This document shows positions 34,483 through 44,185 of a stretch of DNA of 64,000 nucleotides, piece by piece. The notes under the pieces are model-generated. The model had not been told where the DNA came from. It did not search any database and was given only the letters and a program-made list of their open reading frames with translations. Each line of letters opens with the position of its first letter. Positions within the stretch are counted from its first letter, which is position 1. The stretch comes from CAYRMV01 sp964425255 (lineage in GTDB: Bacteria; Bacteroidota; Bacteroidia; Flavobacteriales_D; Crocinitomicaceae): positions 1 through 64,000 of the forward strand of contig CAYRMV010000003.1 in the NCBI GenBank assembly GCA_964425255.1. Direction: 5' to 3'. A program made the translations under genes and the position numbers.

Positions 34483-36369
34483 TTACAATGCACGGTAAAA
34501 ACCATCTAAAAATGCAATTTTTTCTTCTACCAATAAAAATTGCAAAGTACGAACTAAATCGCTTTCTGCTAATCGGGGATTTTGTTCGAGTAAATCTCCT
34601 TTTGTACGTGGTTTTTTGAGTTCTTGAAGGATAATTTCAGCCAATTCTTTCGTCGTGTAATTTGCATTTTGTTGGCTTCGGCAATAGTCACATTTACCAC
34701 AAGTTTCGGTTTCTTGACCAAAATAGTCTATTAAAAATTGCGCACGACAAACGGGTTGTGTTAAAAAATGTCGCATGCGTTGCCAGCGCAATTGAGCCAA
34801 TTGTTTTCGGTTGTGGTATACCTCGTCTTTCAAACGCATGTATTCATTGGGTAATCGCTCGTGTAAAAATGTGACAATGGGCTTGTCTGTTTTCCAAGAA
34901 ACATCCAGTATTCCATTTTGCTCCAAAAACTGAATTTGCTTCGTCAAATCGGAATTTGAAATTTTCAATCGTTTACAAAATTCTTTTTCATTGATTTCTT
35001 GAAATTGGTCAAAAATTCCGGGATAACTTCTTGCCAATAAGGTGATGAGCGGCGACATGCGTTCATGCTTGATTTGGAAACTGTATAATACTGTATTTCC
35101 AACGGCAAATTTGACTTTGGTCGGATTAAAAACACTTTCAGAAAACAAAATATCACCGTTCATTTCCAGTATTTTGAGTGAAGAATACGTTTGTATTAAA
35201 TCCAAATTATACGTATTGGTCAATGACCGGAAATCAATTGGAAAACTTTCGCCTTCACCGGATCCATAGGCTAAATTTAAGTAGTTACAAAGTGCATGAT
35301 AGGTGTTTTTAACGAGTTCAATTGGTGGGAATTGGCGGTCAATCAATGTATCCATTTCTCCTAAATCTCGTTCCTCAAAAAAGACAAAAGTGCGCGATTC
35401 TAATCCATCTCTTCCTGCACGTCCAGCTTCTTGAAAATAGGCTTCGGGATTGTTTGGGAATTCGTAATGAGCCACAAAACGAACATTGGGTTTGTCGATT
35501 CCCATTCCGAAGGCATTTGTAGCAACCATAACGTGAACTTGTCCACTCAACCAACTGTGCATCATTTTATTTCGGGTTTCGCCGTCCAAACCACCATGGT
35601 AAATTCCGACCCGAATGCCTTGAGAAGTGAGCCATTGAGCTACTTCTTTGACACTTTTTCGCTTTTGACAATAAACAATCCCCGTTTGATTATTGAATCG
35701 TTTCACCAGTTGAGAAATGGCTTTTGTTTTATTCGAAACGGGGTAAACTTCATAGCTGATGTTGGGCCGTTGAAAGGAACCTTCAAAAAGCGAAACATCT
35801 TTCAGTTGCAATTGCTCAATGATGTCTTTTTTAACTTCTGGCGTTGCTGTAGCTGTCAATGCAATGAAAGGAACGCTTGGGTGATATTCGCGTAATTTCG
35901 CTATTTCCCGATAGGGTGGACGAAAATCGTGTCCCCATTCAGAAATACAATGCGCTTCGTCAACCACAATCAATCCAATTGGCATTTGTTTGAATCTGTC
36001 TATAAATAACTTGGTTTGAAGTCGTTCGGGTGAAGTATATAAAAAATCCAAGCCACCAAAACGCGCATTGTCGAGTGTGATATCTATTTCACGGTACGAC
36101 ATACCACTAACAATTGCTTTTGCTCGGATTCCACGCTTTTGAAGTTGATCTACTTGATCATTCATGAGGGCAATTAGGGGAGAAATAACCAAACAAAGGC
36201 CTTCTCGTGCCATACCAGGAACTTGAAAGCAAATGGATTTCCCACCGCCAGTTGGAAGCAATGCCAACACATCTTTTCCATATATAGCTGCATCCACAAT
36301 GTCTTCCTGCAAAGGTCGAAAGGCATCGTATCCCCAGTATTTTTTTAAAATGTTGCGACTTTGTTCCAT
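34483..36369 (-). CDS. RecQ family ATP-dependent DNA helicase
   Basis: 628 residues. Superfamily 2 helicase with Walker A LPTGGGKS (Lys44), the DEAH box VDEAHCISEWGHDFRP, motif III ALTATATPEV and motif VI QEAGRAGRDG. The RQC zinc site is seen as CRAQFLIDYFG...CGKCDYC (four Cys, about residues 535-560). After a winged-helix-like tail the protein ends without an evident HRDC domain, so it is a short form that unwinds DNA with 3'-5' polarity. It has its own promoter, divergent from ilvE. The name recQ is kept off because Bacteroidota often have two RecQ paralogues. Confidence 0.93.
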   Translation of the reverse strand: MEQSRNILKKYWGYDAFRPLQEDIVDAAIYGKDVLALLPTGGGKSICFQVPGMAREGLCLVISPLIALMNDQVDQLQKRGIRAKAIVSGMSYREIDITLDNARFGGLDFLYTSPERLQTKLFIDRFKQMPIGLIVVDEAHCISEWGHDFRPPYREIAKLREYHPSVPFIALTATATPEVKKDIIEQLQLKDVSLFEGSFQRPNISYEVYPVSNKTKAISQLVKRFNNQTGIVYCQKRKSVKEVAQWLTSQGIRVGIYHGGLDGETRNKMMHSWLSGQVHVMVATNAFGMGIDKPNVRFVAHYEFPNNPEAYFQEAGRAGRDGLESRTFVFFEERDLGEMDTLIDRQFPPIELVKNTYHALCNYLNLAYGSGEGESFPIDFRSLTNTYNLDLIQTYSSLKILEMNGDILFSESVFNPTKVKFAVGNTVLYSFQIKHERMSPLITLLARSYPGIFDQFQEINEKEFCKRLKISNSDLTKQIQFLEQNGILDVSWKTDKPIVTFLHERLPNEYMRLKDEVYHNRKQLAQLRWQRMRHFLTQPVCRAQFLIDYFGQETETCGKCDYCRSQQNANYTTKELAEIILQELKKPRTKGDLLEQNPRLAESDLVRTLQFLLVEEKIAFLDGFYRAL

Positions 36370-36395
36370 GTAGACGATACCTCGTTTTAGGTGTT

Positions 36396-36403
36396 CAAAA
36401 TTA
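36396..36403 (-). promoter_or_regulatory. -7 promoter box of the RecQ gene
   Basis: TAATTTTG on the minus strand, 27 nt before ATG 36369. No good TTG at -33. Confidence 0.5.
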
Positions 36404-36433
36404 AGAATTTTTGGCTAGAATCTCGAATCTTAC

Positions 36434-36464
36434 TTGATAAGCCGAAGGATAAACCGTATATTCG
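36434..36464 (+). promoter_or_regulatory. promoter of ilvE
   Basis: TTG (36434-36436), 20 nt, TATATTCG (36457-36464; one mismatch to TAnnTTTG). It lies just before ATG 36485 and covers the upstream in-frame start at 36434, which is therefore rejected. Confidence 0.6.
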
Positions 36465-36484
36465 CACATCGAAAAAACAATTAT

Positions 36485-37555
36485 ATGTTACAAGAAGCAC
36501 TGAATATACGAGTTACCCCAACTCAACATTCAAAAATCAGTCAAGTAGATTGGAACAATTTGCCTTTTGGAAAAATTTTCTCAGATCATATGTTGGTTAT
36601 GGACTACAAAGATGGTGCATGGCAAACTCCAGAAATAGTTGAATTCGCTCCGGTTACTATGCATCCTGCCATGTCGGCTATCCATTATGGACAGTCTATC
36701 TTTGAAGGAATGAAAGCAAACAAAGCAGAGAATGGAGATATTTTAATTTTCAGACCAGAAATGAACGCTCGCCGTTTTCGTGAGTCTTGTGAACGCTTAA
36801 GTATGCCCACTTTGGATGATGATACATTTGTTGAATTGGTTCGAAAATTAGTGGAAGTGGATGGAAATTGGATCCCAAACAAGCCAGGTTATTCTCTTTA
36901 CATTCGTCCTTTTATGTTTGGAACGGATGAATACATTGGCATTAGACCTTCAGATTCATACAAATTCATGATTTTTACTTGTCCAGTTGGTTCGTATTAT
37001 TCCGAACCTGTGAATGTGAAAATTGAAGAGTATTACACACGTGCATCCGAAGGTGGTGTTGGTCGTGCTAAAACAGCAGGTAATTACGCTGCATCTTTGT
37101 ATCCTGCTCGTTTAGGACAACAACAAGGTTTCCACCAATTGCTTTGGACCGACGGAAAAACACACGAATATGTGGAAGAATCGGGTACTATGAACGTTTG
37201 TTTCGTAATCAACGGAAAATTAATTACTCCTTCTGAAGATAGTGATACGATTTTACGCGGTATCACTAAACGTTCAGTTGTTGAAGTGGCAAAACATTGG
37301 GGAATGGAAGTCGAAGAGCGAAAAGTAAAAGTACAAGAAATCATTGATGCAATTCAGGATGGTTCTCTAACCGAAATGTTTGGTGCTGGAACTGCTGCAA
37401 CGATCGCTCACATTGCGAAAGTGGGTTACAGAGATCAAATTTTTGAACTTCCTCCAATCGAAGGGCGTGAATTCTCAAATAAAGTGGGAGATTTCATCAA
37501 TGACATCAAGGCTGGGAAAATTCAAGACCCATTTGGTTGGATTTTAAAAGCATAA
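36485..37555 (+). CDS. ilvE: branched-chain amino acid aminotransferase
   Basis: 356 residues from ATG 36485 (MLQEALNIRV), the usual length for the fold-type IV enzyme. PLP-dependent transamination of Leu, Ile and Val. Signatures include HYGQSIFEGMKANK near the N-terminus, the catalytic Lys in RAKTAGNYAAS, EYVEESGTMNVCF and the phosphate-binding EMFGAGTAATIA. It supplies or uses the 2-oxoacids that the fused E1 enzyme (27967-30414) degrades, though the genes are not in one operon. It is followed by its own hairpin terminator. Confidence 0.95.
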   Translation: MLQEALNIRVTPTQHSKISQVDWNNLPFGKIFSDHMLVMDYKDGAWQTPEIVEFAPVTMHPAMSAIHYGQSIFEGMKANKAENGDILIFRPEMNARRFRESCERLSMPTLDDDTFVELVRKLVEVDGNWIPNKPGYSLYIRPFMFGTDEYIGIRPSDSYKFMIFTCPVGSYYSEPVNVKIEEYYTRASEGGVGRAKTAGNYAASLYPARLGQQQGFHQLLWTDGKTHEYVEESGTMNVCFVINGKLITPSEDSDTILRGITKRSVVEVAKHWGMEVEERKVKVQEIIDAIQDGSLTEMFGAGTAATIAHIAKVGYRDQIFELPPIEGREFSNKVGDFINDIKAGKIQDPFGWILKA

Positions 37556-37579
37556 CAATTATTGTTGAAATTTACAAAC

Positions 37580-37608
37580 AAAAGAGGCTTCTGAAGAGAG
37601 GCCTTTTT
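37580..37608 (+). terminator. terminator of ilvE
   Basis: AAAGAGGC pairs with GCCTTTTT (one G-U pair), loop about 12 nt, followed by T. Confidence 0.75.
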
Positions 37609-37652
37609 TATGGAATGAACTTAAATGGTGCATCTAAAGAAAAAATAAACAG

Positions 37653-38972
37653 ATGAAAATTCTCATTTCACTCCTTGTTTTGTTCAGTGTTCAGTTGGGT
37701 TTTAGCCAAAAAGTTCTTGATTTTACCTTAACGGATGAAAAAACAAAAGAATTAATTCCAAATGTTCAAATTCGATTGACAAAAGATTCAATTTCCATTG
37801 TTTCAAAAACATACCGTGGTCGAAGTATTGTTCATCTACCTGAAACGGGTTCATGGAAAGTGAATTTCGAACATCCTTTGTATGATTCGTTGGAAAAAAC
37901 AATTTCAATCCGTCAAAATGAAGATACACTTCGAAAAAGGTATTCTTTAATTCCACTTCGCATTGTAACTCAAAAAGAAGTGATCATTCGTCCTCCCGGA
38001 AAGCCAACGGTCGTTTTTGGTTCGGAAGAAGTGAGTGTTGCTGATTTTGAAATGCTTGCCAATGGAGAACTTTTGTTATTAGTCTATCCCAAACGTCTGG
38101 CGAAAGGTGGTGAGTTGATGATTCAAAAAAATGGAGAAATTATTTCAACTTTTAAAGTACCCGAAAAACCAACCGAATTGATCCGCGATTACCGAGGAAA
38201 TATCCACATAATCTGTGAAAAATCTACTTATAAAGTAGAACGAATTGGAAATGATTTGAGTTTACTTTCTATTCCAAAAGATTACTTTTTGACTTACATT
38301 TATCCGATTGTTGATACGATTCAAAGTAAACTTTTCTTTTCCAATTTTCAGTCTCATTTCCCTGCTTTTTCATACACTTCTTTCGATCAAGAAGATTCTG
38401 TTTACAAGCGAATTCGCCACATACAAGATGATTTGATGATGGAATTATATCGTTCTGAATACAAATGGGTGGATGTGAGAACCAAACTTTGGGCACGTGA
38501 AATGGAACAAGAAACAGGAATTGACAAAGAAATTTGGGTAGGAGCAAACTATTTTACGCAATCGATCTATTACAAAGAATTATATGCTCCCTTGTTTCGA
38601 CGAAATGATTCCATTTTTGTTTTTGATTACTATAAAGATGGACTTTTTTGCTACAACAAACAGGGTGAATTAGTGGATAGTACAGCTATTTATCACCATT
38701 ATAATCCAAAACAAACTGGTTGGAAAAAAATGCTCGTCCAAGATCCTGTAACTAAAAACGTATTTGCTGTGATGGAAAAAAGCGGAAAATTTACAATACG
38801 CTTGATGAATTTACAAACTGGAACACTGGAAGACGAATTTCCGTTGGAGCATCGCTATGTTGAGAATGTTCAAGTTCACAATAACCGGGTTATGTATATT
38901 TACCGTCCTTTTGAATCGATGCAGAAAAAATTTCTCTACGAAGCTAAATTACCCTTGGTTTTTCAGAATTAA
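37653..38972 (+). CDS. secreted protein with CarboxypepD-regulatory-like domain and propeller-like body
   Basis: 439 residues. Signal peptide MKILISLLVLFSVQLGFSQ, then a beta-sandwich like the carboxypeptidase regulatory domain (about residues 20-100: TKELIPNVQIRLTKD, GRSIVHLPETGSWKVNFEHP). The remaining 320 residues show repeated hydrophobic strand pairs (MLANGELLLLVYPK, DYRGNIHIICEKS, NNRVMYIYRP) of a propeller-like fold. There is no T9SS sorting domain, so it is probably periplasmic. Its stop overlaps that of the convergent endonuclease-like gene by 3-4 nt. Function unknown. Confidence 0.7.
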   Translation: MKILISLLVLFSVQLGFSQKVLDFTLTDEKTKELIPNVQIRLTKDSISIVSKTYRGRSIVHLPETGSWKVNFEHPLYDSLEKTISIRQNEDTLRKRYSLIPLRIVTQKEVIIRPPGKPTVVFGSEEVSVADFEMLANGELLLLVYPKRLAKGGELMIQKNGEIISTFKVPEKPTELIRDYRGNIHIICEKSTYKVERIGNDLSLLSIPKDYFLTYIYPIVDTIQSKLFFSNFQSHFPAFSYTSFDQEDSVYKRIRHIQDDLMMELYRSEYKWVDVRTKLWAREMEQETGIDKEIWVGANYFTQSIYYKELYAPLFRRNDSIFVFDYYKDGLFCYNKQGELVDSTAIYHHYNPKQTGWKKMLVQDPVTKNVFAVMEKSGKFTIRLMNLQTGTLEDEFPLEHRYVENVQVHNNRVMYIYRPFESMQKKFLYEAKLPLVFQN

Positions 38973-39916
38973 AGTTTGATTGGAATGGAAACAGGTAAAT
39001 GATCTGAAAATCCACCCAAGTAATTACGTCCTCCGTAAGTTCTAAATGGAACTGTATTTCCTTTGAATTCTTCTAAAAGAAAATCAGGAGAGTAAATTGT
39101 TCCCAAACTAACTTTCGGTTTTTTTCCTTGAGCTAAATTAGGAGAAACCATGATGTGATCAAGTACGTCCCATTGTCCTTTGTATGAATAAGAACCTCCA
39201 AATTTCCCACTTTCTTTTGTAATCATGGGAGTTAACTTTTCAGCAACCAATTTGGGTGCATTGTTTGTCGGGTAATCATTCAAATCGCCCATAAAAACAA
39301 GTGAATAGGAGGGATTCGACTTTTCAATAGAATCAATGAAAATACGCGCTTTTTGAGCTGCTGCCAAACGATTTGGTTCGCTTTTTTCTTCTCCGCCTCT
39401 TCGGCTTGGCCAGTGATTGACCATCATAAACAAAGTGTCTTTTTTACGGACAAATTTCGCCCAAAGAATATCTCGCGTTGTTCCTTCTGTGTCAGTTGCC
39501 AAAGGAAAACGTAAATATCCGGATTGAACTAAGCGAAGTTTTGTACTGTCATACAAAAGTCCAACATCAATTCCACGTGCATCTGAACTGTTGTAATGAA
39601 CAACACCCCATTTATTTGCTCTTTTTGGATTGAATTGAATAACTTCTCGCAATACTTGTTCGTTTTCAATTTCACATGTCCCCAATGCAACCAGATTTTT
39701 ACCCATTAGGTCCATGACTTGGTTGATGTGTTTAATTTTTTCGTGATAACGTTTACTATTCCACTGATTTTCAGCTTGAGGAAGAAACTCTTCATCATCT
39801 ATTGTTGGATCATTAATTGTATCAAATAGGTTTTCGACATTGTAAAAACCGATCGTACTTTTTTGAGCTAAAGTACCAAATGTGCAACTAAGTGCTAAAA
39901 TCCAAATCCACTTCAT
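38969..39916 (-). CDS. endonuclease/exonuclease/phosphatase family protein, secreted
   Basis: 315 residues from ATG 39916, giving the signal peptide MKWIWILALSCTFGTLAQ. The EEP fold is shown by IGFYNVENLFDT, the GTCEIEN metal-binding Glu, MVNHWPSRRGGE, the catalytic FMGDLNDYPTN and the terminal GGFSDHLPVSIPI with the catalytic His. Such exported EEP proteins hydrolyse phosphodiesters (extracellular DNA, or phospholipid head groups); the substrate is not clear. A TACTTTTG box lies 5 nt before the ATG, suggesting a leaderless mRNA. Confidence 0.9.
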   Translation of the reverse strand: MKWIWILALSCTFGTLAQKSTIGFYNVENLFDTINDPTIDDEEFLPQAENQWNSKRYHEKIKHINQVMDLMGKNLVALGTCEIENEQVLREVIQFNPKRANKWGVVHYNSSDARGIDVGLLYDSTKLRLVQSGYLRFPLATDTEGTTRDILWAKFVRKKDTLFMMVNHWPSRRGGEEKSEPNRLAAAQKARIFIDSIEKSNPSYSLVFMGDLNDYPTNNAPKLVAEKLTPMITKESGKFGGSYSYKGQWDVLDHIMVSPNLAQGKKPKVSLGTIYSPDFLLEEFKGNTVPFRTYGGRNYLGGFSDHLPVSIPIKL

Positions 39917-39920
39917 TAGG

Positions 39921-39928
39921 CAAAAGTA
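39921..39928 (-). promoter_or_regulatory. -7 promoter box of the endonuclease-like gene
   Basis: TACTTTTG on the minus strand, with the G 5 nt from the A of ATG 39916. The upstream in-frame ATG at 39931 overlaps the box. Confidence 0.45.
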
Positions 39929-40010
39929 CATTTTTTTCTTCCGACGAAAATCGAATCTAAATCAATAATTTGTTAAGATTTGATTGAAATGAGTTATTTG
40001 TTTTCAAAAA

Positions 40011-40037
40011 AAAAGCTACCCAATTTGAGTAGCTTTT
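40011..40037 (-). terminator. terminator of the GAPDH gene
   Basis: AAAAGCTAC (40011-40019) pairs with GTAGCTTTT (40029-40037), loop 9 nt, followed on the minus strand by a T tract. Confidence 0.9.
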
Positions 40038-40055
40038 CCAATTTATGATGTAAGA

Positions 40056-41507
40056 TTAATAATAAATCTTGCGTTGAACTTTAGAAACGTATTTCGCCAA
40101 ACGAATAACTTGTTTTGTATATCCAAACTCATTGTCATACCAAGCGTACAATACAACATTTTCGCCATCATTTGAAACGATGGTTGCATTTGAATCATAA
40201 ACCGAACAACATGTGTTTCCAATGATATCACTTGATACTAATTCAGGATCAAAAGAGTAGTAAATTTGGTTTACTAATTCACCATTCAAAGCAGCATCTT
40301 TTACCAAGGCATTGATTTCGGCAACGTCTGTTTTCTTTTTCAATTGTAAACTCAAGATTGCTAATGAACCATTTGGAGTTGGTACGCGAACAGCATTAGC
40401 CGTTAATTTATCTTTCAAATCTGGAATCACTTTCGTTACAGCACTACCAGCACCTGTAGATGTAATTACCATGTTGATTGCTGCTGAACGACCACGACGT
40501 GGTTTTTTGTGCATATTGTCCAATAAATTTTGGTCATTTGTGTAAGCGTGAACCGTTTCGATATGACCTTTCACAACACCGTATTTATCGTTTACAACTT
40601 TCAAAATCGGTGAAATTGCATTGGTTGTACAAGAAGCAGCAGAGAAAATAGTTTCATTTTCTAAATCTAATGTTCCTTGGTTAATTCCGTAAACCACGTT
40701 TGGAATTTCTTTTCCTGGTGCAGTCAACAAAACTTTTGCAGCTCCTTTCGCTTGCAAGTGACGGCTTAACGCTTCACGATTTGTGAAAACTCCAGTATTG
40801 TCGATAATTAATGCATTGTTAATTCCGTATGCTGTATAATCGATGTCTTCAGGATTTGAAGCATCAATCATTTTAACAATTTGACCATTAATGATGATCG
40901 CTTTGTTTTCTAAATCTTCTTGAACAGAACCTTTGAAAGCACCGTGAACTGAATCGTTACGCAACAAAGAAGCACGTTTGATAATGTCCGCATCAGAAGC
41001 ACCACGAGTTACGATAGCTCGCAAACGCAATTGTTGACCTTTTCCAGCTTGTTTGATTAATTCACGAGCAGCCAATCGACCAATACGACCAAAACCATAC
41101 AAAACAACATCACGAGGTTCGATTGAATTATCTTCAGAAACAGAGAAGTTAGCTAATTTTGCAGCCAAGAAATCTGCTTTGCTTGCATATTGTCCTTCTT
41201 CAGCTAACCACTCACTAGCTAATTTTCCAATATCCAATTTAGCTGGAGCCAACTCCATTTTGTATATTTCTTCAGCCAATTCAGAAGTGGTGAACACGTC
41301 AACCGGTTTGTTAACTACTTTGCGTGCATATTCATGCAAGTTCATGATTTCAGAAACTGAAACATCCAACAAATGATTGCGGAAAAGAACCAATTCGATT
41401 CCTTTGTCATACAACAATTCCCCAGTTTTGCTTGCTAGAACAACAGCGGCGCGTTCACGTTTTACGTGTGCATTAAGTTCTTTTTCGTAACCTACAGCAG
41501 ATTCCAT
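40056..41507 (-). CDS. glyceraldehyde-3-phosphate dehydrogenase, long form
   Basis: 483 residues, against about 335 for the classical enzyme. The NAD-binding domain begins near residue 135 with VLYGFGRIGRLAARE; the catalytic Cys293 is in AASCTTNAISP and a late WYDNEFGYTKQ closes the core. The first 130 residues or so are a helical extension with VKRERAAVVLASK and no homology I can name. Long GAPDH forms of this size exist in many Bacteroidota, so the extension is not an annotation error. Cofactor preference is unknown. Monocistronic with terminator. Confidence 0.93.
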   Translation of the reverse strand: MESAVGYEKELNAHVKRERAAVVLASKTGELLYDKGIELVLFRNHLLDVSVSEIMNLHEYARKVVNKPVDVFTTSELAEEIYKMELAPAKLDIGKLASEWLAEEGQYASKADFLAAKLANFSVSEDNSIEPRDVVLYGFGRIGRLAARELIKQAGKGQQLRLRAIVTRGASDADIIKRASLLRNDSVHGAFKGSVQEDLENKAIIINGQIVKMIDASNPEDIDYTAYGINNALIIDNTGVFTNREALSRHLQAKGAAKVLLTAPGKEIPNVVYGINQGTLDLENETIFSAASCTTNAISPILKVVNDKYGVVKGHIETVHAYTNDQNLLDNMHKKPRRGRSAAINMVITSTGAGSAVTKVIPDLKDKLTANAVRVPTPNGSLAILSLQLKKKTDVAEINALVKDAALNGELVNQIYYSFDPELVSSDIIGNTCCSVYDSNATIVSNDGENVVLYAWYDNEFGYTKQVIRLAKYVSKVQRKIYY

Positions 41508-41554
41508 TTTTTTTGTGATTATTGAGATTTGATTTTAAAAATTTACTAAGCCAA

Positions 41555-41584
41555 AACGGCTGCCCACACAAGTGAACAGCCGTT
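41555..41584 (-). terminator. terminator of rpoD
   Basis: AACGGCTG (41555-41562) pairs with CAGCCGTT (41577-41584), loop 14 nt, followed by a short T run on the minus strand. Confidence 0.8.
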
Positions 41585-41590
41585 GAATTT

Positions 41591-42457
41591 TTATCCTAAA
41601 TAAGATTTTAACAATTTGTTTCGCGATGTATGTCTCAAACGACGAATTGCCTTTTCTTTAATTTGCCTTACTCGTTCGCGTGTCAAGTTGAATTTAGCTC
41701 CAATTTCTTCCAAGGTCAATCCGTGGTTCATTCCTATTCCGAAGAACAAACGAATGATTTCACGTTCCTTATCTGTCAAAGTGCTTAAAGATCGTTCGAT
41801 TTCTCGCTGCAATGATTCAGCCATTAATGCGTGATCTGCTTTCGGAGAATCTGTGTTTGCCATTACGTCCATCAATGTACCACCATCTTCAGAAGAAGAC
41901 AAAGGAGCATCCATGGAAACGTGACGACCTGAAACATTTAAGCTTTCTTTGATTTTATCTTCTGGAACTTCCAAGGCTTCTGCTAATTCTTCAGCGGACG
42001 GTGGACGTTCGAACTCTTGTTCCAATTTTGAAAATGCCTTGTTGATTTTATTTAAAGAACCAACTTGGTTTAAGGGAAGTCGAACGATACGAGCTTGCTC
42101 AGCCAAAGCTTGCAAGATAGATTGACGAATCCACCAAACGGCATAAGAGATGAACTTAAATCCACGTGTTTCATCGAATTTTTGTGCTGCTTTGATCAAT
42201 CCTAAATTCCCTTCATTGATTAAATCAGGAAGAGTTAATCCTTGATTTTGATACTGTTTTGCAACTGAAACAACGAAACGAAGATTTGCTCGAGTCAACT
42301 TCTCTAAAGCACGTTGGTCACCTTGTTTAATTTTTCTTGCCAACTCAACTTCTTCCTCCGCTGTAATCAGTTCTTCTTTACCGATGTCTTGTAGGTATTT
42401 GTCAAGCGATTGGCTTTCTCGATTAGTAATCGATTTTGTAATCTTAAGTTGTCTCAT
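41591..42457 (-). CDS. rpoD: primary RNA polymerase sigma factor (SigA/RpoD)
   Basis: 288 residues, the short Bacteroidota form without region 1.1. Region 1.2 [16 protein letters not shown]; region 2 with [17 protein letters not shown] and [17 protein letters not shown]; region 3 with [15 protein letters not shown] and HVSMDAPL; region 4 with [44 protein letters not shown]. This is the factor expected to read the TAnnTTTG promoters seen throughout the window. Its own gene has one of the best promoters here. Confidence 0.97.
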   Translation of the reverse strand: MRQLKITKSITNRESQSLDKYLQDIGKEELITAEEEVELARKIKQGDQRALEKLTRANLRFVVSVAKQYQNQGLTLPDLINEGNLGLIKAAQKFDETRGFKFISYAVWWIRQSILQALAEQARIVRLPLNQVGSLNKINKAFSKLEQEFERPPSAEELAEALEVPEDKIKESLNVSGRHVSMDAPLSSSEDGGTLMDVMANTDSPKADHALMAESLQREIERSLSTLTDKEREIIRLFFGIGMNHGLTLEEIGAKFNLTRERVRQIKEKAIRRLRHTSRNKLLKSYLG

Positions 42458-42501
42458 GTAACTAACGCTGCTTTTTTAAGAATATCTCTGAAAATTGACC
42501 A

Positions 42502-42533
42502 CAAAGGTACGACGAAATAAAGGGTATTTCCAA
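42502..42533 (-). promoter_or_regulatory. promoter of rpoD
   Basis: On the minus strand TTG (42533-42531), 21 nt, TACCTTTG (42509-42502), leaving a leader of about 40 nt to ATG 42457. Confidence 0.75.
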
Positions 42534-42606
42534 AAATATTTTTAGGTTTTTAATAAACTTTTTTTCACACAAAAATCATGCCTTCTTTACTGTGTCTTAA
42601 TAAATC

Positions 42607-42635
42607 AAACGTGTAAGCATATTACCTACACGTTT
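42607..42635 (-). terminator. hairpin downstream of the HtrA gene
   Basis: Perfect 9-bp stem AAACGTGTA / TACACGTTT with an 11-nt loop. The following T run on the minus strand is weak, so termination efficiency is uncertain. Confidence 0.6.
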
Positions 42636-42682
42636 GTATCTGTTTTTTTGTCTTATCTCGAAATAAAAAATTGATCTCAGGT

Positions 42683-44158
42683 TTACAACCCAAATCCTAC
42701 GTAGTCTTTTTTGCCACTTGAAGTCATTACTTCGAGTAAAATCCCTTTTCCACCACTGTTTAATTTGGATGTAAGTTGTTCTACATCATTAACAGGTTCA
42801 TTGTTAATTTTGGTTATTATCATCCCCGGTTCCAATCCCAACGCTTTGAGTTTTCCCGTGTTTAATGATTTAATTTTTACTCCATAAGAAACGTTTAGTT
42901 CCTTTTTCTCTTTATCTGTCAATGGAACAAAAGTGGCTCCAAGGGCGGTGTTTTTTGATACTTCTGCTTTGCTAATTAATGCAGTTTCTCCGTTCGCATT
43001 GCGCAAAACAATTTCTTTGACCACTTCTTCGCCTTTTTTGTTACGAACAGTAACGGATAGTTTATCGCCTGGTCTTCGTTTTCCAACTTCCTCTTGCAAT
43101 TCCGCAACCGAGTTTACATCACGTGAACCAATTTTTAAAATGACATCACCATCTTTAATTCCTGCTTTTTCTGCTCCGCCATCTTCATTTACTTTGGAAA
43201 CAAATACACCTCGAAGGGAAGGTAAACTGTTTTTCTCTTTGATTTCCTGATTGATATCGGAAATTTGAACACCTAAAAATCCTCGTTGAACCATTCCGTA
43301 ATCAATCAAGTCACGCATCACTTTTTGCATTAAATTGACGGGGATTGCAAACGAATATCCAGCATAACTTCCCGTTTGTGATGCAATTGCTGTGTTAATT
43401 CCAACCAATTCACCTTTTGTGTTGACCAACGCACCTCCACTGTTTCCAGGGTTGACAGCTGCATCCGTTTGAATGAACGATTCAATCGGTACTATGTCTT
43501 GGCGTGTTCGATCACTCAATAAATTAATATTTCGAGCTTTTGCACTGACAATTCCTGCTGTGACTGTTGATGTAAGATTAAACGGATTTCCTACAGCAAG
43601 CACCCATTCTCCAACGCGCAAATCGTCACTATTTCCTAGTGGAATTGCTGCCAGGTTTTTTGCTTCAATTTTTAGTACAGCCAAATCAGTGGATGGATCC
43701 GTACCGACGATTTTTGCCGTATACTTTGAATTGTCGTTTAAAATCACTTCAATTTCAGATGCATCATCGATTACGTGGTTGTTTGTAATGATATATCCTT
43801 CTGATGAAACAATCACCCCAGATCCAGAACCAGAACCATATTGTTTAAATTCTCTATTTCCCGAGCCTGGGCCATAGAAAAACTCATAAAATGGATCACG
43901 TTGAATGTGCGTTTTGACGACTTTTGTTGTGACATGAACAACCGATTGTAGCGAATTTTCAGAAGCTTGTACAAAATTATCGGTTAAAGCTGGATTGAAA
44001 TTCGGCATGTTCACTTGTTGTGCAAATGAATTTCGGTTTCCATCAATTACTTGATCAGATAAGGAAGAAGAATTAGAGGTGCTAAATGCTAAATAAATTC
44101 CAAGGGGTAACATTCCTCCAAGGATTCCGAGTGCTAATGACTTATAATTTGTTCTCAT
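42683..44158 (-). CDS. HtrA/DegP family periplasmic serine protease
   Basis: 491 residues. An N-terminal signal/anchor (LALGILGGMLPLGIYLAF) leads into an S1C protease domain with the triad His128 (TNNHVID), Asp158 (STDLAVLKIE) and Ser240 (NPGNSGGAL). Two PDZ domains follow (about residues 290-380 and 405-491, with GVFVSKVNEDGGAEKAGIKDG and LNTGKLKALGLEPG). It degrades or holds misfolded envelope proteins. The promoter has a full -33/-7 pair. Confidence 0.95.
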   Translation of the reverse strand: MRTNYKSLALGILGGMLPLGIYLAFSTSNSSSLSDQVIDGNRNSFAQQVNMPNFNPALTDNFVQASENSLQSVVHVTTKVVKTHIQRDPFYEFFYGPGSGNREFKQYGSGSGSGVIVSSEGYIITNNHVIDDASEIEVILNDNSKYTAKIVGTDPSTDLAVLKIEAKNLAAIPLGNSDDLRVGEWVLAVGNPFNLTSTVTAGIVSAKARNINLLSDRTRQDIVPIESFIQTDAAVNPGNSGGALVNTKGELVGINTAIASQTGSYAGYSFAIPVNLMQKVMRDLIDYGMVQRGFLGVQISDINQEIKEKNSLPSLRGVFVSKVNEDGGAEKAGIKDGDVILKIGSRDVNSVAELQEEVGKRRPGDKLSVTVRNKKGEEVVKEIVLRNANGETALISKAEVSKNTALGATFVPLTDKEKKELNVSYGVKIKSLNTGKLKALGLEPGMIITKINNEPVNDVEQLTSKLNSGGKGILLEVMTSSGKKDYVGFGL

Positions 44159-44185
44159 TTTTGGTTACTGTTAATTTCATTTTTA

